A stretch of DNA of 64,000 nt, taken from Bathynomus jamesi (lineage: Eukaryota; Arthropoda; Malacostraca; Isopoda; Cirolanidae). Positions 33,223 to 43,486 of this stretch are shown piece by piece. The DNA is taken from positions 1,436,001 through 1,500,000 of the forward strand of contig JAJOZX010000088.1 in the NCBI GenBank assembly GCA_023014485.1. The letters are read 5' to 3'. Numbering within the stretch: the stretch's first letter is position 1; each line of letters opens with the position of its first letter. The notes below the pieces were generated by a model, which saw only the letters and a program-made list of their open reading frames with translations, was not told where the DNA came from and ran no database searches. Position numbers and translations under genes: made by a program.

Positions 33223-33430
33223 GGAGAGCATGCAGTACCAGACTTTTGACACATTCTCATTCCTTTTCTGTCCAACTCTCAAATACTCTAATCGGTATTT
33301 TCAATCTTTCATCTACTCAACCGGTGAATTCTGGAACAATCTTCCTCAATCCATCTTTTCCCCTGTCTATGATCTCCAATCTTTCAAACGCAGAATGTGC
33401 AGACATCTCGTCTTTGATTTTGGTTCTCTT
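33223..33430 (+). pseudogene. C-terminal end of the jockey-type LINE
   Basis: Continues the LINE after the hAT and MITE insertions: LRRACSTRLLTHSHSFSVQL, FIYSTGEFWNNLPQSIFSP and YDLQSFKRRMCRHL, the usual last residues of this LINE type. Confidence 0.75.
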
Positions 33431-33536
33431 CTTCTTCTTCTATGGAGGGGGGCGTTTCTGTGGACATTCGCCCTTGGCCCCTCCTTCCTGCATAAAAAAT
33501 AAGAATAACTTTAGTCATCGTCTATCTCTTTATCTA

Positions 33537-33872
33537 CAGGGTGTGTATAAAGTAACGTAAGTAAAGAAGCAAATCCGATTTGAACTGGTTTAAACTAGTT
33601 TCAACTTGCTTTTTTAACTTGTAAAAACACTTTCAGCACCTCTTATTAACCTTACTATCGAAAGCACATGTAATAAATATTACTTGTCCATGTTCACTTG
33701 CGTTAACCCATTAGTGCCGAGCGTCACTTTATTGATTTAGTTCTGGCTAACGCCAGACGATTTTATTCACTCTCGGGAAAGACCCCTCGGCATTAATGGG
33801 TTAAGCAAACATCGTTTAATATAATTCAAATCGGATTTATCTCTTCACTTCCGTTACTTTATACCCACTCAG
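33537..33872. mobile_element. Mariner-type MITE containing a piggyBac-type MITE
   Basis: Ends CAGGGTGTGTATAAAGTAAC and, complemented from the right, CTGAGTGGGTATAAAGTAAC; the match extends over about 45 bp (AAATCCGATTTGAA in both). TA lies directly outside each end (33535-33536 and 33873-33874), the target duplication of Tc1/mariner elements. A second, smaller element (33703-33804) sits inside. Confidence 0.8.
33703..33804. mobile_element. piggyBac-type MITE with TTAA duplication
   Basis: TTAACCCATTAGTGCCGAG at the left and CTCGGCATTAATGGGTTAA at the right, giving inverted ends of about 19 bp with TTAA flanks (33703-33706, 33801-33804). No coding content. Lies within the mariner-type MITE. 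Confidence 0.85.
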
Positions 33873-34539
33873 TATAAGGAAAAGAATACTTGGTTAAAGA
33901 AAGAAATTAGTTGTTAACCAATTAAAACACAGGGGGATTAAAAAAATGTTCCTCCCCAAAAATAATTTATTGCCCCTTTTTGTTTGGGGAAGAAACGCCT
34001 TTTTTTTTGTGTGTCACCCTGTATTTAATTTAATCATTGAAGTTTGCTACCATAAAAATAACATGATTAGATCAATCATACCATATCTGAATTAATCATT
34101 TTAGATTTCTTGTCAAATAGTTACACGTATATTTTGGTTCCTGTAACCAAGCATTTTACTCTGCGCATATAAAGTCATTGTCATTATTGTATTAAATTGC
34201 ACCCTATACAAAATGTATGAATATATAACACGGAACATAAATTTTAACATTAAATCAATGGATGAATAAAAAGCAACATTTTAATTTTTCCTCATTCAAC
34301 ATTTTTATATTTAAGTTTTTATTCTTTAAATACGGATAAATTGAGGTGGTCTGATTTATGGTCATCTGTCACGAATGAAGAGTCAGTATGACAAAAAAGA
34401 TTACCTAATAAATAATATAATATTATGGCTTTCAGTATATATATATATAATATATATATACCTGTCAACCTTTCACCCGTTCCGCGTGGTGATTTCTCAC
34501 TTCACAGACGTCAGGTTTGTTCCCCAGGTGTTACAAAAA
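33873..34539. other. Gene-free AT-rich stretch
   Basis: Homopolymer T-runs near 34000 and (TA)n near 34437-34461. No gene or repeat family recognised. Confidence 0.5.
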
Positions 34540-35105
34540 ATTAAAAATTCATTATGTTTAATGAGTGCAGGCAGTATATTAAATCTTTATCAGACACTTT
34601 TTAACTCGAACTCTTGCATTTTTCTGAAGTTATCGATTGCCAAGTTGTCATCAAACACCTTTTCAGTTCACTAAGTGTTCCTGGTTTACGCTTTTCGACC
34701 TTCTTCTGCTTAGTATTATTCCAAAGATTTTCTATCGAATTAAGATCGGGAGAATTAGCTGGCCATAGTAGTACTTCAATTTTATGAGCATCAAACCACG
34801 CAGATGTTGCACGATCCGCATGAGCTGGAGCCAGGCGATGTTGAAAAATAAATGGTTCGTCTCCATGCAGCTGTTCTGCAGACTCCGCATTAAGTATTTT
34901 AAGATTTCTTGATAACCGTAACTATTGACAGTTTTCTTTACAAATGCAAGTGACCCCACACCATTTGCTTTCATACAACCCCATACTAACACACACGCCG
35001 TAAATTTGACTGATCGCTTCAGGCACCTTTCATGATATATTTCAGACTTTCTTCGCCAAATTCGTGGACCCCTGTCACCAAGTGACGCACAAAATTTTGA
35101 GATAA
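34540..35105 (-). pseudogene. Tc1-like transposase fragment
   Basis: Minus-strand remnant with WRRKSEIYHERCLKRSVKFT (about 35055), VLVWGCMKANGVGSLAFV (35000), the second-Asp region garbled around FFNIAWLQLMRI (another frame reads FQHRLAPAHADRA), and WPANSPDLNSIENLWNN in a third frame (about 34765), the D34D/E-type end with the last acidic residues. N-terminal DNA-binding helices are missing. Frame changes make it inactive. Confidence 0.75.
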
Positions 35106-35349
35106 AGAGTAGGTTCGGTTAAGCCTAACCAATCCTGAGATACTAAATTTTTGCAAGGTTAGATTAGGCTAGGTTAAATTAGTTTTCGTTTGGTTAGATT
35201 AAGGCTAGGATAGGTTAAGGCCAGGTTAAGTTAAACCCTAACCAACTTAATATAATTTAATGTAGCCCAGTCTAACCTTCATTATATCTACTTTATTTTC
35301 GCGATATTTATCACAAAAACAGGAACTTTAGAAGTTGCTGTAGTATATA
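35106..35349. repeat. Degenerate GGTTAGATTAGGCT-rich repeat
   Basis: Many imperfect GGTTAG/GGCTAGG/CCTAACC units between 35115 and 35270, followed by AACCTTCATTATATCTACTT. A related stretch with the same last motif is at 37960-38075. Resembles degenerated TTAGG-like text or a repeat family built from it. Ends in a (TA)n tract (35343-35368). Confidence 0.5.
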
Positions 35350-35368
35350 TATATATATATATATATAG

Positions 35369-36310
35369 GATAAAAACGAAGACGTAGAGCAAGAAAGTCA
35401 TTATATTTGGCTGCAGCCGACGTTTCGGGCAACTCTACCCATTTTCAAGGCCTAATAAATAAAAAGCTAAAATTAATGCATGACAAAAAAAAAAAAAAAA
35501 ATAATACGAATGTCAAAAACAAACTAATTCATAGCACAGAATAAAACCACTTAAAGAATAAAAATTAAAAAGCGTAAAACAAGCATAAGCCAAAAACAAA
35601 AATTAAAAATTATATACATGACAAATAACACATGATAAAAGTAAAACTTTAAAACTAAAAACATTCAAACAAATTAGTTAAAAACTTCACTAATAAAAAG
35701 TTAAATGAAAAAACGCAAAAGTGCACGAAACATACCATGCTCACTTGACATCCACAAACAACTGAGGCGAAAAGGAGACAGGGTCAAGGGGAAAAACAGA
35801 AAAATTTAGTTGGTAGGCATTCTAATTAATATAAAGGGGGTAACAGCTAGAATCAATATTTAAGCTGGAGTTCAGAAATTTAATGCACAAAGATTCATAA
35901 ATACGGAGAGAGGACGGACATTTTAATGATTTAAGAATTTTAAAGTTATTAACGGAAATATCAACTTTACACTTAACAGAATGATTTCTAATGGCAGACT
36001 GTTCCTTTTTAGATAAAACTTTCCCTGTCCTATGGCTAATACCCATATGGGAGCAAAATCTTGCCTGCAAAGAACGAACTGTGCTGCCAACGTAGTTCCC
36101 CTGGGAACACCCAGGGCAGGTAAACAAATAAACGACAGAACAGTTCATCGCAGGGGGGATTTTGTCCTTACAACGGAAAAAACATTCAAGGGTATTATTA
36201 TTCACAAAAGCAACCTTAAAATCAGTGTGAAAATAAAATTTCCTCACCACACTCAACAATTGCTTTTTCACAAAAGTGTTAAATTGGTAGAGATCAGGTA
36301 AAACAAGATA
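35369..36310 (-). mobile_element. Penelope-like element 3' part
   Basis: The minus-strand element ends at 35369 next to a (TA)n tract, with a 3' region containing GACGTTTCGGGCAACTCTAC (35419-35438 on the plus strand) as is common near Penelope-like ends. It keeps only the endonuclease-coding part (35822-36271). The reverse transcriptase was lost. Confidence 0.65.
35822..36271 (-). pseudogene. GIY-YIG endonuclease fragment of Penelope-like element
   Basis: 149 open codons without upstream RT. Contains VVYLFTCPGCSQGNYVGSTV with the zinc-binding Cys pair and GIY-YIG-like core, then RSLQARFCSHMGISH and HSVKC, and a final ESLCIKFLNSSLN helix. The nuclease would nick target DNA for insertion. The frame is intact, but without RT it is a 5'-truncated insertion. 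Confidence 0.85.
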
Positions 36311-36339
36311 TACCTATTATACCTATGGTTTGGTGTGAA

Positions 36340-36624
36340 CCTTGGTTTTGCTTCTGCCCGAATTGTTCATTCTGACGAAGGTCAAGCTTGTCACGCCACC
36401 TTAGACCTACAGTTTAACGTGCAATCCGAACCACGCCACACCAGCAGCCCAGAGTCTTAACCACTAGTCTACCCAGGGTACCCATTTATCAACCAACAAA
36501 TTTTTTTATTGTGTAGAAGGATGAACAGCTGAGTTTTGCTGCGCGCAGCCTGCCGTCAGCGGGTCTCGAAGCAGGGGCGAATGAATTCTAGTCAGCGACG
36601 CTAACCACTACACCACCGAGGCGC
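36340..36624 (-). repeat. Dimeric tRNA-derived SINE, copy 1
   Basis: 285 bp, minus strand. The first tRNA-like module has A-box TGGTGTAGTGGTTAGCG (36615-36599) and B-box GCTTCGAGACC (36572-36562). A second module has A-box TAGACTAGTGGTTAAGAC (36471-36454) and B-box-like GTGGTTCGGATTGCAC (36434-36419). An AATAAAAAAA-like linker lies between. Copy 2 is at 39169-39458. Confidence 0.8.
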
Positions 36625-36636
36625 ATATACAGTATA

Positions 36637-37949
36637 TACCGGGTATGACAAAAAAACTAGACCACTATTTTAAATGTATATTTTAAACAAATAATGTAAA
36701 CAATCTTTAAAACAACCTTTTTTTCAGTATAAGATCACTTATCTTACACATCATAACAAGAGATGTTCAAAATGCCCTCCGTCATTATCCTTACAGGGCT
36801 CAAGACGCATTTGCCACTCGTCGATAACACTGTTCAGAAATAAATTGTTGCGATATGCTACGCTATTCGTCCATGATTGTAACTCTAAGGTGTTGAATAT
36901 TTCATATTTAATGACCAGGGTGGTAAACTTTTCTTTCAATGCTTCCCACACTGAGTAGTCCAACGTATTTGAATCTGGGCTGTTGGCCTGTCACATTGCA
37001 GGTTCTATGAAATCAGGGGCTGTCTGTCTCAGGTAATCAACTGTGACTCCAGCGCGATGACAAGGTGAACCATCTTGCTGGAAAACGAATTATCACCGCA
37101 TATTTGTCTAATATCTTGAAAATATAGAACAAGAACATGATTACAGTAATATTCCGAATCCATTCGTATTCCTGTTTCTACAAAAACTATCCTTGTCTTT
37201 CCGAGTTTTGACAATGCTGGATCAACCATTCCATTAGGAGTAAATCTGTGTTTCTCTTAACAACCTTTCAGGTGTTATATCACGTTTCCTGGTGACAGTG
37301 GCATATACACGATCATTCTGTTTATTAATTGGTTTACGAACTGTAAATATTTTCTCATCACTAAACCATATCGTACGAACTGTGCGCGGTGAAAATCTAA
37401 CAAGTAATTGTTGGCAATATAGCGAGCGATTTTGCTTATGAATGTCATTTAAAACTTGTACTGAAACTCGTTTGTATACCTTCAAGTTTAGATCAAATTT
37501 TGCTATTCGCCGAACACTTCTGTCAGATATTCCTATTTCCATGGCTATTTCATTTGGCGTTAAATGCGTCCCAGGTTCTTCTTGACTCAATATTCTTGTC
37601 CCTACGAGATCGATATTTGCTTGTGTTCGAGCCGTTCTAAGCCTTCCACTACCCTTTCTACGCTCTACATCACCAGTTTCCTTCACTCTATCTATGATAT
37701 AATTCAAACCAGCTCTAGTCCATGGCTTATTTGGAAACTCGGCATTATTTCACAGGTTAAATCAGAGATATGGCCTAGCCCGTGGTTTAGCAGCTACTGA
37801 AATTTGGGAGTAGCCTATTCTTGGCCTATATTCTCGATTTCGCGCTTTTTCGAGCGTTAGTACGTCTGTTTTGCTTAAAAAAAATCCTTCTAATTGTTTA
37901 AAATATACATTTAAAATAGTTGCCTAGCTTTTTTTGACATACCCGGTAT
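36637..37949 (-). mobile_element. Mariner element
   Basis: 1.3 kb, full length for the superfamily. Ends ACCGGGTATGACAAAAAAAC and, complemented from the right, ACCGGGTATGTCAAAAAAAG, with continued likeness for about 50 bp (AAATGTATATTTTAAA). Flanked by TATA sequence, so TA target duplication is plausible but not provable. One broken transposase gene inside. Confidence 0.85.
36751..37707 (-). pseudogene. Mariner transposase, frameshifted
   Basis: DDE/D transposase. 37707-37234: helix-turn-helix part (NEIAMEIGISDRSVRRIAK) and first catalytic Asp in WFSDEKIF. The middle carries ALSKLGKTRIVFVETGI, then a second Asp in a shifted frame (FQQDGSPCHRA, about 37085), a stop in DFIEPAM (about 37005), the third Asp in NSPDSNTLDYSVWEAL (about 36975), and the C-terminus to 36751 ending GGHFEHLLL. 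Two frame changes and one stop, otherwise well kept. Confidence 0.85.
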
Positions 37950-39119
37950 ATATATATATGTTACGTTTGGTTAATCTAAGTTAGGCTAAACCTTATCAAA
38001 CCCAGCTTAAACTAATCTTAATTTAACGCAACCTAACTTTCATTATATCTCCCTTTTGATGATATGATGATATCCCCTTATCATACTCTGTCCATAGTAC
38101 TGCAAAATTTTGTTGTTGGTTTGGATAGAGTGAACGAGCTGAGAGGAAATCACAGACTACTTTGCAGTAGAGGACTAATCTCCCATGTGTAGCGAAGCTG
38201 CAATAAAAATTGCATGCTGTTATTTTAGTTAATAAAAAAAATACAAACCTTTTAAAGTGTTAGACGTTTAAAAAATCTCCTGGTGTATCCTATATATATA
38301 TAAGCTTTAAACAACCATTTTTTTGGGGGTGGGGGGGCAAATTATTTAGCTAACTCTGAACCCAGGTTTAAAAAATTCTGATGTGAACTTTTGAATGTAA
38401 TTTATTCAATTAAATATGAACCGTCAGACGCCTTAACCATTTTAATCATAAGAGATGTGGCTTTAAGAAATATCAAAAAGGAAGCTTCCCCTCAGAGAAA
38501 CTATTATTACTGTACTATATCTACTACAAAATTATAAGTACCACTATGTGGTATGTACACTCATACTAGTGATGCTTTTACGCTTGTGAATATTTCCGCG
38601 AACGTGTGTTCAGCTCCTCCTTTTAAGTTTATAACTATAAAATAATAACTATTCAATAGAATGTCATGAAATTTGGCGCACTTAGAGACAAGGTGTAGTC
38701 TAATGTTCAATATAAATGTCCGACATCTATTGCTAATAGGTATGGTTTTTTTCGGTTCTTAAATGAAGACAGTTTTGAAACATACATTTTTTCGGTTAAT
38801 GTTAGTGAGGGATTCTTACCTCCGAAATTAAAGCATATATAATATATTGGAAATTTTGCTGGTATTTAATATGGTACATAAAAAAACTGGTCCCCGGGAG
38901 GGAATTTTCTCGCAAATTTCAATTTATGCCTGAGAAAACCTAAAACTTCAGATTCATATGAACATCCTTCTTCAGAAATTAAAATAAACAAGACATATGT
39001 AAGGTATATGCATAAAATTTATAAGAATTTAAAGTTTCTTCACTATTAAGCCTTTAGAAAATAAAAATTATATATTTTGACTAATTCTGTCTTAGTAGAA
39101 ATTCTCAAACCTTTCTAAC

Positions 39120-39163
<44 letters not shown>

Positions 39164-39168
39164 GTAAT
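37950..39168. other. Gene-free stretch
   Basis: 37960-38075 repeats the GGTTA/TAACC-rich text seen at 35.1-35.3 kb, including TTCATTATATCTCC. The remainder (38076-39120) is AT-rich with no recognised gene. (TA)n at 39122-39160. Confidence 0.5.
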
Positions 39169-39458
39169 CCTTGGTTAGCTTCCGCCCGAATTGTTCATTC
39201 TGATGACGCTCAAGCTTTTCACTCCACCTTAGACCTACAGTTTAACGTGGAATCTGAACCACGCCCCACCAGCAGCCCAGCGTCTTAACCACTAGGCCAC
39301 TCAGGGTACCCATTTATCTACCAACCACTTTCTCTTTTTTTATTGTGTGGAAGGATGAACAGCTGGGTTTTGCTGCGCGCCAGCTGCTGTCACCAGGTCT
39401 CGATCCCAGGGCCGATGGATTCGTAGTCAGCGACGCTAACCACTACACACCGAGGCGT
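39169..39458 (-). repeat. Dimeric tRNA-derived SINE, copy 2
   Basis: 290 bp, minus strand, about 85-90% like copy 1 by eye. It shows the same double arrangement: CCTCGGTGTGTAGTGGTTAG with ATCGAGACCTGG, and CTGAGTGGCCTAGTGGTTAA with GTGGTTCAGATTCCACG. Flanked on both sides by (TA)n. Confidence 0.8.
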
Positions 39459-39827
39459 TATATATATATATATATATATATGGAAAATGTGAATATTGTG
39501 GTTAACTGTCCATGAACGTTTGCCCTCTCCGAAATTTTCAAAAATTCTGCCTTCAGCCTACACCACAATATATATCCTAAAGATGAAGTTCATTACATCC
39601 TCTAATAGAAAGTGAGATCTAAACTTGAAATTTTTACCATACCGTATATACAGTTGTAGATGGTCTACATAAACGTATAAAAATAAACTCGTAACGTTAA
39701 GAATGTATTATTTTATGACCATTTAAAATGGTCATTTGGTCATAAAACGGTCATTTGCATATTTGATTATTTACCCATTTACTCCTGCATATGATAGAGA
39801 TTTTGAGGAGCTTTCTAATAGTATATA
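39459..39827. other. Gene-free stretch
   Basis: Begins with (TA)n, then AT-rich text with a short internal repeat ATGGTCATTTGGTCATAAAA near 39720-39755. No gene seen. Confidence 0.5.
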
Positions 39828-39921
39828 CGAGGGTTGTTCAAAAAGTAAGTTTACAAGGTTAATTACCGGTGCATTATGCATAGTACAATAATGTTGTTGG
39901 TAGTACAATATTTTATTAGGC

Positions 39922-40657
39922 ATGTGTGGCAACATCCGGGGGTCACCACGAACCAAAAATTTCAAGATTGCATCATCAGGTGGTAAGGTGGTGGCAACGA
40001 TAATTTGGGACCATGAACGCGTTTTACATGTTGAATTCATGCAAAAAGGGACAACAATAAATGCCACTTCTTATTGTGAAATTTTACAGCGACTCCGCAC
40101 GGCTATCAGAAGAAAACGTCCAAAGTTGCTAACTGCAGGTGTGGTGTTCTTCCATGACAATGCACACCCTCACACTGCAAATTCATAGATCAGGGGTGGG
40201 CAACTCTTGGCACGCGTGCCAAACGTGGCACGCCAACGACTTTTTTCCGGCACGCGATTCCCCGGGCTCACCTTAAAAAAAATTAAAATAAATAAATATC
40301 CAAATTCTTCGCTGAGTTTTATATTTTAACTTAATGTTTTCTGCTAAAAAATGGTAAAGATGAACTTTTGCATCAAAGATTTGACGATTTTGGCACGCTC
40401 ACTTAAAAAGGTTGCCCACCCCTGTCATAGATCATTCCCCCTATAGTCCTGACCTTCCACCAAGCGACTTCCATTTGTTTTCACCCCTAAAGGAACACCT
40501 CGGAGGTAAACAATTTCAAAACGATCCTGATGCAGAAGTGGCCGTACGAAAGTGGTTAAAAACTAAGGACCCTACATCTTACTCGACCGGCATCGGAAAG
40601 CTTGTCCCATGCTCCGACAAATATTTGAATCTGTTTAGTGATTATGTAGAAAAGTAG
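39922..40657 (+). pseudogene. Mariner transposase C-terminal part, split
   Basis: First part (to 40188): SSGGKVVATIIWDHERVLHV with the first catalytic-Asp region, GTTINATSYCEILQRLR and GVVFFHDNAHPHTA with the second Asp. The hAT MITE then interrupts. The second part (40433-40657) has YSPDLPPSDFHLFSPLKEHL with the third Asp, then KLVPCSDKYLNLFSDYVEK and a stop. Apart from the insertion and the missing N-terminus the frame is well kept. Confidence 0.85.
40191..40424. mobile_element. hAT-type MITE with perfect 8-bp target duplication
   Basis: 234 bp. Ends CAGGGGTGGGCAACTCTTGG and, complemented from the right, CAGGGGTGGGCAACCTTTTT. TCATAGAT flanks both sides exactly (40183-40190 and 40425-40432). 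Subterminal GGCACGC motifs. No coding content. It lies inside the mariner transposase gene. Confidence 0.95.
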
Positions 40658-40760
40658 TAATAAGTTGTTGTTGAAGTACTTGTAATAATTACTGTACTTG
40701 CCTTGTAATAAGACAGTTTCTTCAAAACACCTTGTAAACTTACTTTTTGAACAACTCTAG

Positions 40761-41613
40761 TATGTCGGTCAAGTGACTTCAGTAATGAACTGCCTTTGAA
40801 TATTTTTTGAATTTGAGGTTTTTGACCCGTGCTGATGCAAATAACTCAAAGACTATAAAGAATACATGCCCAAAATGAGCACCATTCTAAAGAGGATGAT
40901 TTTTTTTCTATAACTTTTGTTCCATACATTTCGAGTTTCTGTTGATTTTGTTTTGAAAACGTATAATTGAAGCTGACGGATTTATAAACGAATATTTTTA
41001 ATTTTAAATATATCTGTATAGTTAAAATAGATATTGTTCTATGAGAATTACAGAAAATAGCCACTGTGTGGGGCCAACTTAAAAAGGAAATGCGTCATGA
41101 ACTGTGCATAGCTCAGCCATACCATATATTTTTCTGGAAAATAGAGGAGCATATCTAAAATCTGTTTGGAAAACATTTAAAGATGTATTCTTTTGCGATC
41201 TTTGGCGAAATTTTTTCGCACTTTGATGAAATGCCCTGACGTGATATATTAAGGAATTTGGCCGAAATGAGAATCATTCCAAAGAATATTTTTTTCTGAA
41301 CATTCTTCCCGTGTTTCATTACGATCGGATGAAAAGCGATGATTTTAGAAATTATTACTAATACCGGTAATATTATTAGTAATAGCAATATGTTGAGATA
41401 AAATTATTAGCTTGTGTTTAGAGGAAAACTTTTTGATTTCTATCACTTTTGCTGGCGGTGGCGGCAATATTTTTGGAGTTGATACTGAGCTATGGTAAAA
41501 GTTGGTGGTAATCAGCCGGTTCCGATTTATTCCAGAGAGGGTCATAGTTTGAACATTTTCACCAAGTTTTATGAAGATCGTGTGGTAAGTAAAGCCTGTA
41601 CCCTTGGCCGTGA

Positions 41614-41650
<37 letters not shown>

Positions 41651-41770
41651 TCCGTAACAATTTCAATAAGAATTTCTGCTACGCAGAAATTCTTCATAAT
41701 AGGAAATGCGGCAGAATGAAAAGTGATACATATGAGGATTTTAGGCTTCCTAATATATATATATATATAT
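40761..41770. other. Gene-free stretch with a diverged internal repeat and (ATA)n
   Basis: ATGAGCACCATTCTAAAGA (40876) and ATGAGAATCATTCCAAAGA (41267), each followed by T-rich text and a TTC-CAT motif, suggest two diverged copies of a unit about 390 bp apart. (AAT)n at 41616-41652. A palindromic AATTTCTGC-TACGCAGAAATT hairpin lies at 41669-41695. No gene supported. Confidence 0.45.
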
Positions 41771-42784
41771 TAGGGTGGTCCTCAAAAACGAATTTTTTAT
41801 TTTTACTGCTCCCACCCGATAAAGTAGTTCCACTTCATAAAAAAATTATTTTGGCAAAGTTTTTACCAGATCCGATAATATTTAGGGGTAGCTGTCAAAC
41901 TTTAAATTTTGAACGAAATCCTTAAAATGGGCAAAATCTGCAGCATCTAAATTTGCTGGCCACTTGTGGTACCTATCTGAGGAAATGGTAGGATTGGCAC
42001 TTTTTAATGCTTCTCTATCAGTAGACACAAAAAGATTAATTGTAAAGGGAATTAATGAGACAGAAGGCAGCCTAAAATGTCCTAAACGTGTGAGCCTTCG
42101 TCAAGATCATCTCCTCCCAACATTGGATTCCTTGAGCACGAGAAACTCTTTCAAGCTTATACGGGCCCTCAATATCAATACTGCATTTATGCAAAAAGAC
42201 CCGTCAACATGGGATTCAGATGATGAGTTTCAAGAGGCTCTTCGGAAACTGAAAACATCAAGGTCGTGAACGACAATGCCGAACGCGGGATTGCACTTAT
42301 CCAGGATTATAGTGGAAAACACACTAAGAATGAAGAACAACTTCAATACCTATTGAAAGTCGTGGAGCAACACAGGAAGAAATATCCTGAACCTACTAAG
42401 AAGATCTTAAACAGTGAGCTACAGTGAGTGGTCTTGGCAGCCATGACGATTGAAAATAGTACGTCATCAGTGTTATGTATAACGCTTATAATTTAAAATA
42501 TATATGCAAAATAAAAATCTTTTAACTACACATTATATCAGTGGTTCCCAAGTGGTGATCCCTGGATCCCTGGGGGCCAACTGAGATTGTTCAGGGGGTC
42601 AATAGAAAACCCCCGCCTTGCAGTTTTGTGGTAACTTCAAGCTTCGACAGCCACCTCTAATTATTATCCGATCGAGCTCAAATTGAAGCAGAATTATTTT
42701 CTTATTAAGTGGAACAACGTTATTGGGTGGGAGCTTGTAAATTACCCAAAAAAAATATCGCCTCTATAAGGGAGGACCACTCTA
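41771..42784 (+). mobile_element. Internally deleted hAT element, TAGGGTGG ends
   Basis: About 1 kb. Ends TAGGGTGGTCCTC and, complemented from the right, TAGAGTGGTCCTC, with inner matches CTCCCACCC, GTTCCACTT and AATA-TTAG-GGT-GCTGTC over about 150 bp. It carries the 3' end of a transposase gene of the same family as the 61.3-63.8 kb element. The (TA)n flanks hide a target duplication. Confidence 0.75.
41949..42427 (+). pseudogene. hAT transposase C-terminal fragment
   Basis: KFAGHLWYLSEEMVGLALFN (41949), STRNSFKLIRALNINTAFM (42137) and DPSTWDSDDEFQEAL; after a frame change near 42262: VVNDNAERGIALIQDY, EEQLQYLLKVVEQHRKKYPE, stop at 42425. Each segment has a counterpart in the gene at 61873-63532 (HLWYLSEEAGGLAFF, VVNDRAERAVALVQEL, EEQLQFLLQIVAKHRQ), so it is the same transposase family. 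Confidence 0.8.
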
Positions 42785-43048
42785 ATATATATATATATGA
42801 GAGAGAAAGAGAGAGAGTTACAGGAGTCACAAGGACAAGAGAAAGCCTCAAAGACCTTTCGGTCCACTCGGGGAGGTTCTTGTTATTAAGCTGTTCATTT
42901 TTAAACTTTTCTAGCAGTAAAATTGGATAGAAAAGCATAAGGCTCTCTCCCCGCTCTCCGCTCCCTCTCCGCCAGAGGTGGGTAGGGAAAAAGGTTGAAT
43001 AAAACACCTTGACCATGGAAAAGTAGCCAAGAAAATTTTACAGGAAAG
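42785..43048. other. Gene-free spacer
   Basis: Short (GA)n near 42800-42815, then unremarkable text. No gene seen. Confidence 0.4.
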
Positions 43049-43486
43049 ATGAGAATATATAATTATAAGCTAACTCTACAATTACGTTATGCACACATAC
43101 AGATCGTACACTGGATAGCACCGCTGTATAAACTAACTAATAATATACTTGTGCCGATCGCACATCAACCACTCGGTATCGTCACAAAAATCTCAAACGT
43201 GTTTTCGATTTTATACAAGGTATTTACAGCTCTATTTACCAAGATATCGCCACAACAAAGACCCCATGGCCCACTCTAGGTAAACCCAAAAACGATTAAA
43301 CGCCCAAAGCCATCACGCCAGTACGTGACGAAGTGCTTCTACAGGAAAGGTATTGAAACAGGAGTTGAAGACAAAAATCAGATTTTCCACACCATGCCTT
43401 CACCCGTCACGTGCATCCAGCCACCCAAGAGAAGGAAGAGAAAAAAAGAAACAGTGACGGCAGAAACTCAACGCTACCTCACCTAA
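43049..43486 (+). pseudogene. Unrecognised 146-codon frame with basic tail
   Basis: A single frame from ATG 43049 to TAA 43486 is interrupted by one TAG (43277-43279). The N-terminal half is hydrophobic (IVHWIAPLYKLTNN, GIVTKISNVFSILYK). The second half is basic and Pro-rich (RPKPSRQYVTKCFYRK, PPKRRKRKKETVTAE). Not recognised. The length with a single stop and the position 1.1 kb from two compact unidentified genes suggest it may belong to the same foreign insertion. Confidence 0.4.

Larger units (their letters stand above)
27060..33430 (+). mobile_element. Jockey-type LINE split by several insertions
   Basis: A non-LTR retrotransposon whose coding sequence can be followed over 6.4 kb only by skipping later insertions: a hAT MITE (27308-27589), the tail of another LINE (about 28297-28785), a hAT element (29726-33126) and a piggyBac-type MITE (33143-33222). 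LINE text occupies the gaps: 27060-27307, 27590-28296, 28786-29725 and 33127-33430. Frames are broken throughout. The element is the oldest layer here. Confidence 0.8.
39828..40760 (+). mobile_element. Internally deleted mariner element with inserted hAT MITE
   Basis: Ends GGGTTGTTCAAAAAGTAAGT and, complemented from the right, AGAGTTGTTCAAAAAGTAAG; the shared text runs on to TTTACAAGG. TA lies outside both ends (39826-39827 and 40761-40762). Without the inserted MITE (40191-40424 plus duplication) it is only about 690 bp, so the 5' half of the transposase gene was deleted. Confidence 0.85.

Noticed and set aside
41616..41660. Microsatellite-coded poly-Ile frame
   Set aside because: Simple (AAT)n repeat without further coding evidence.
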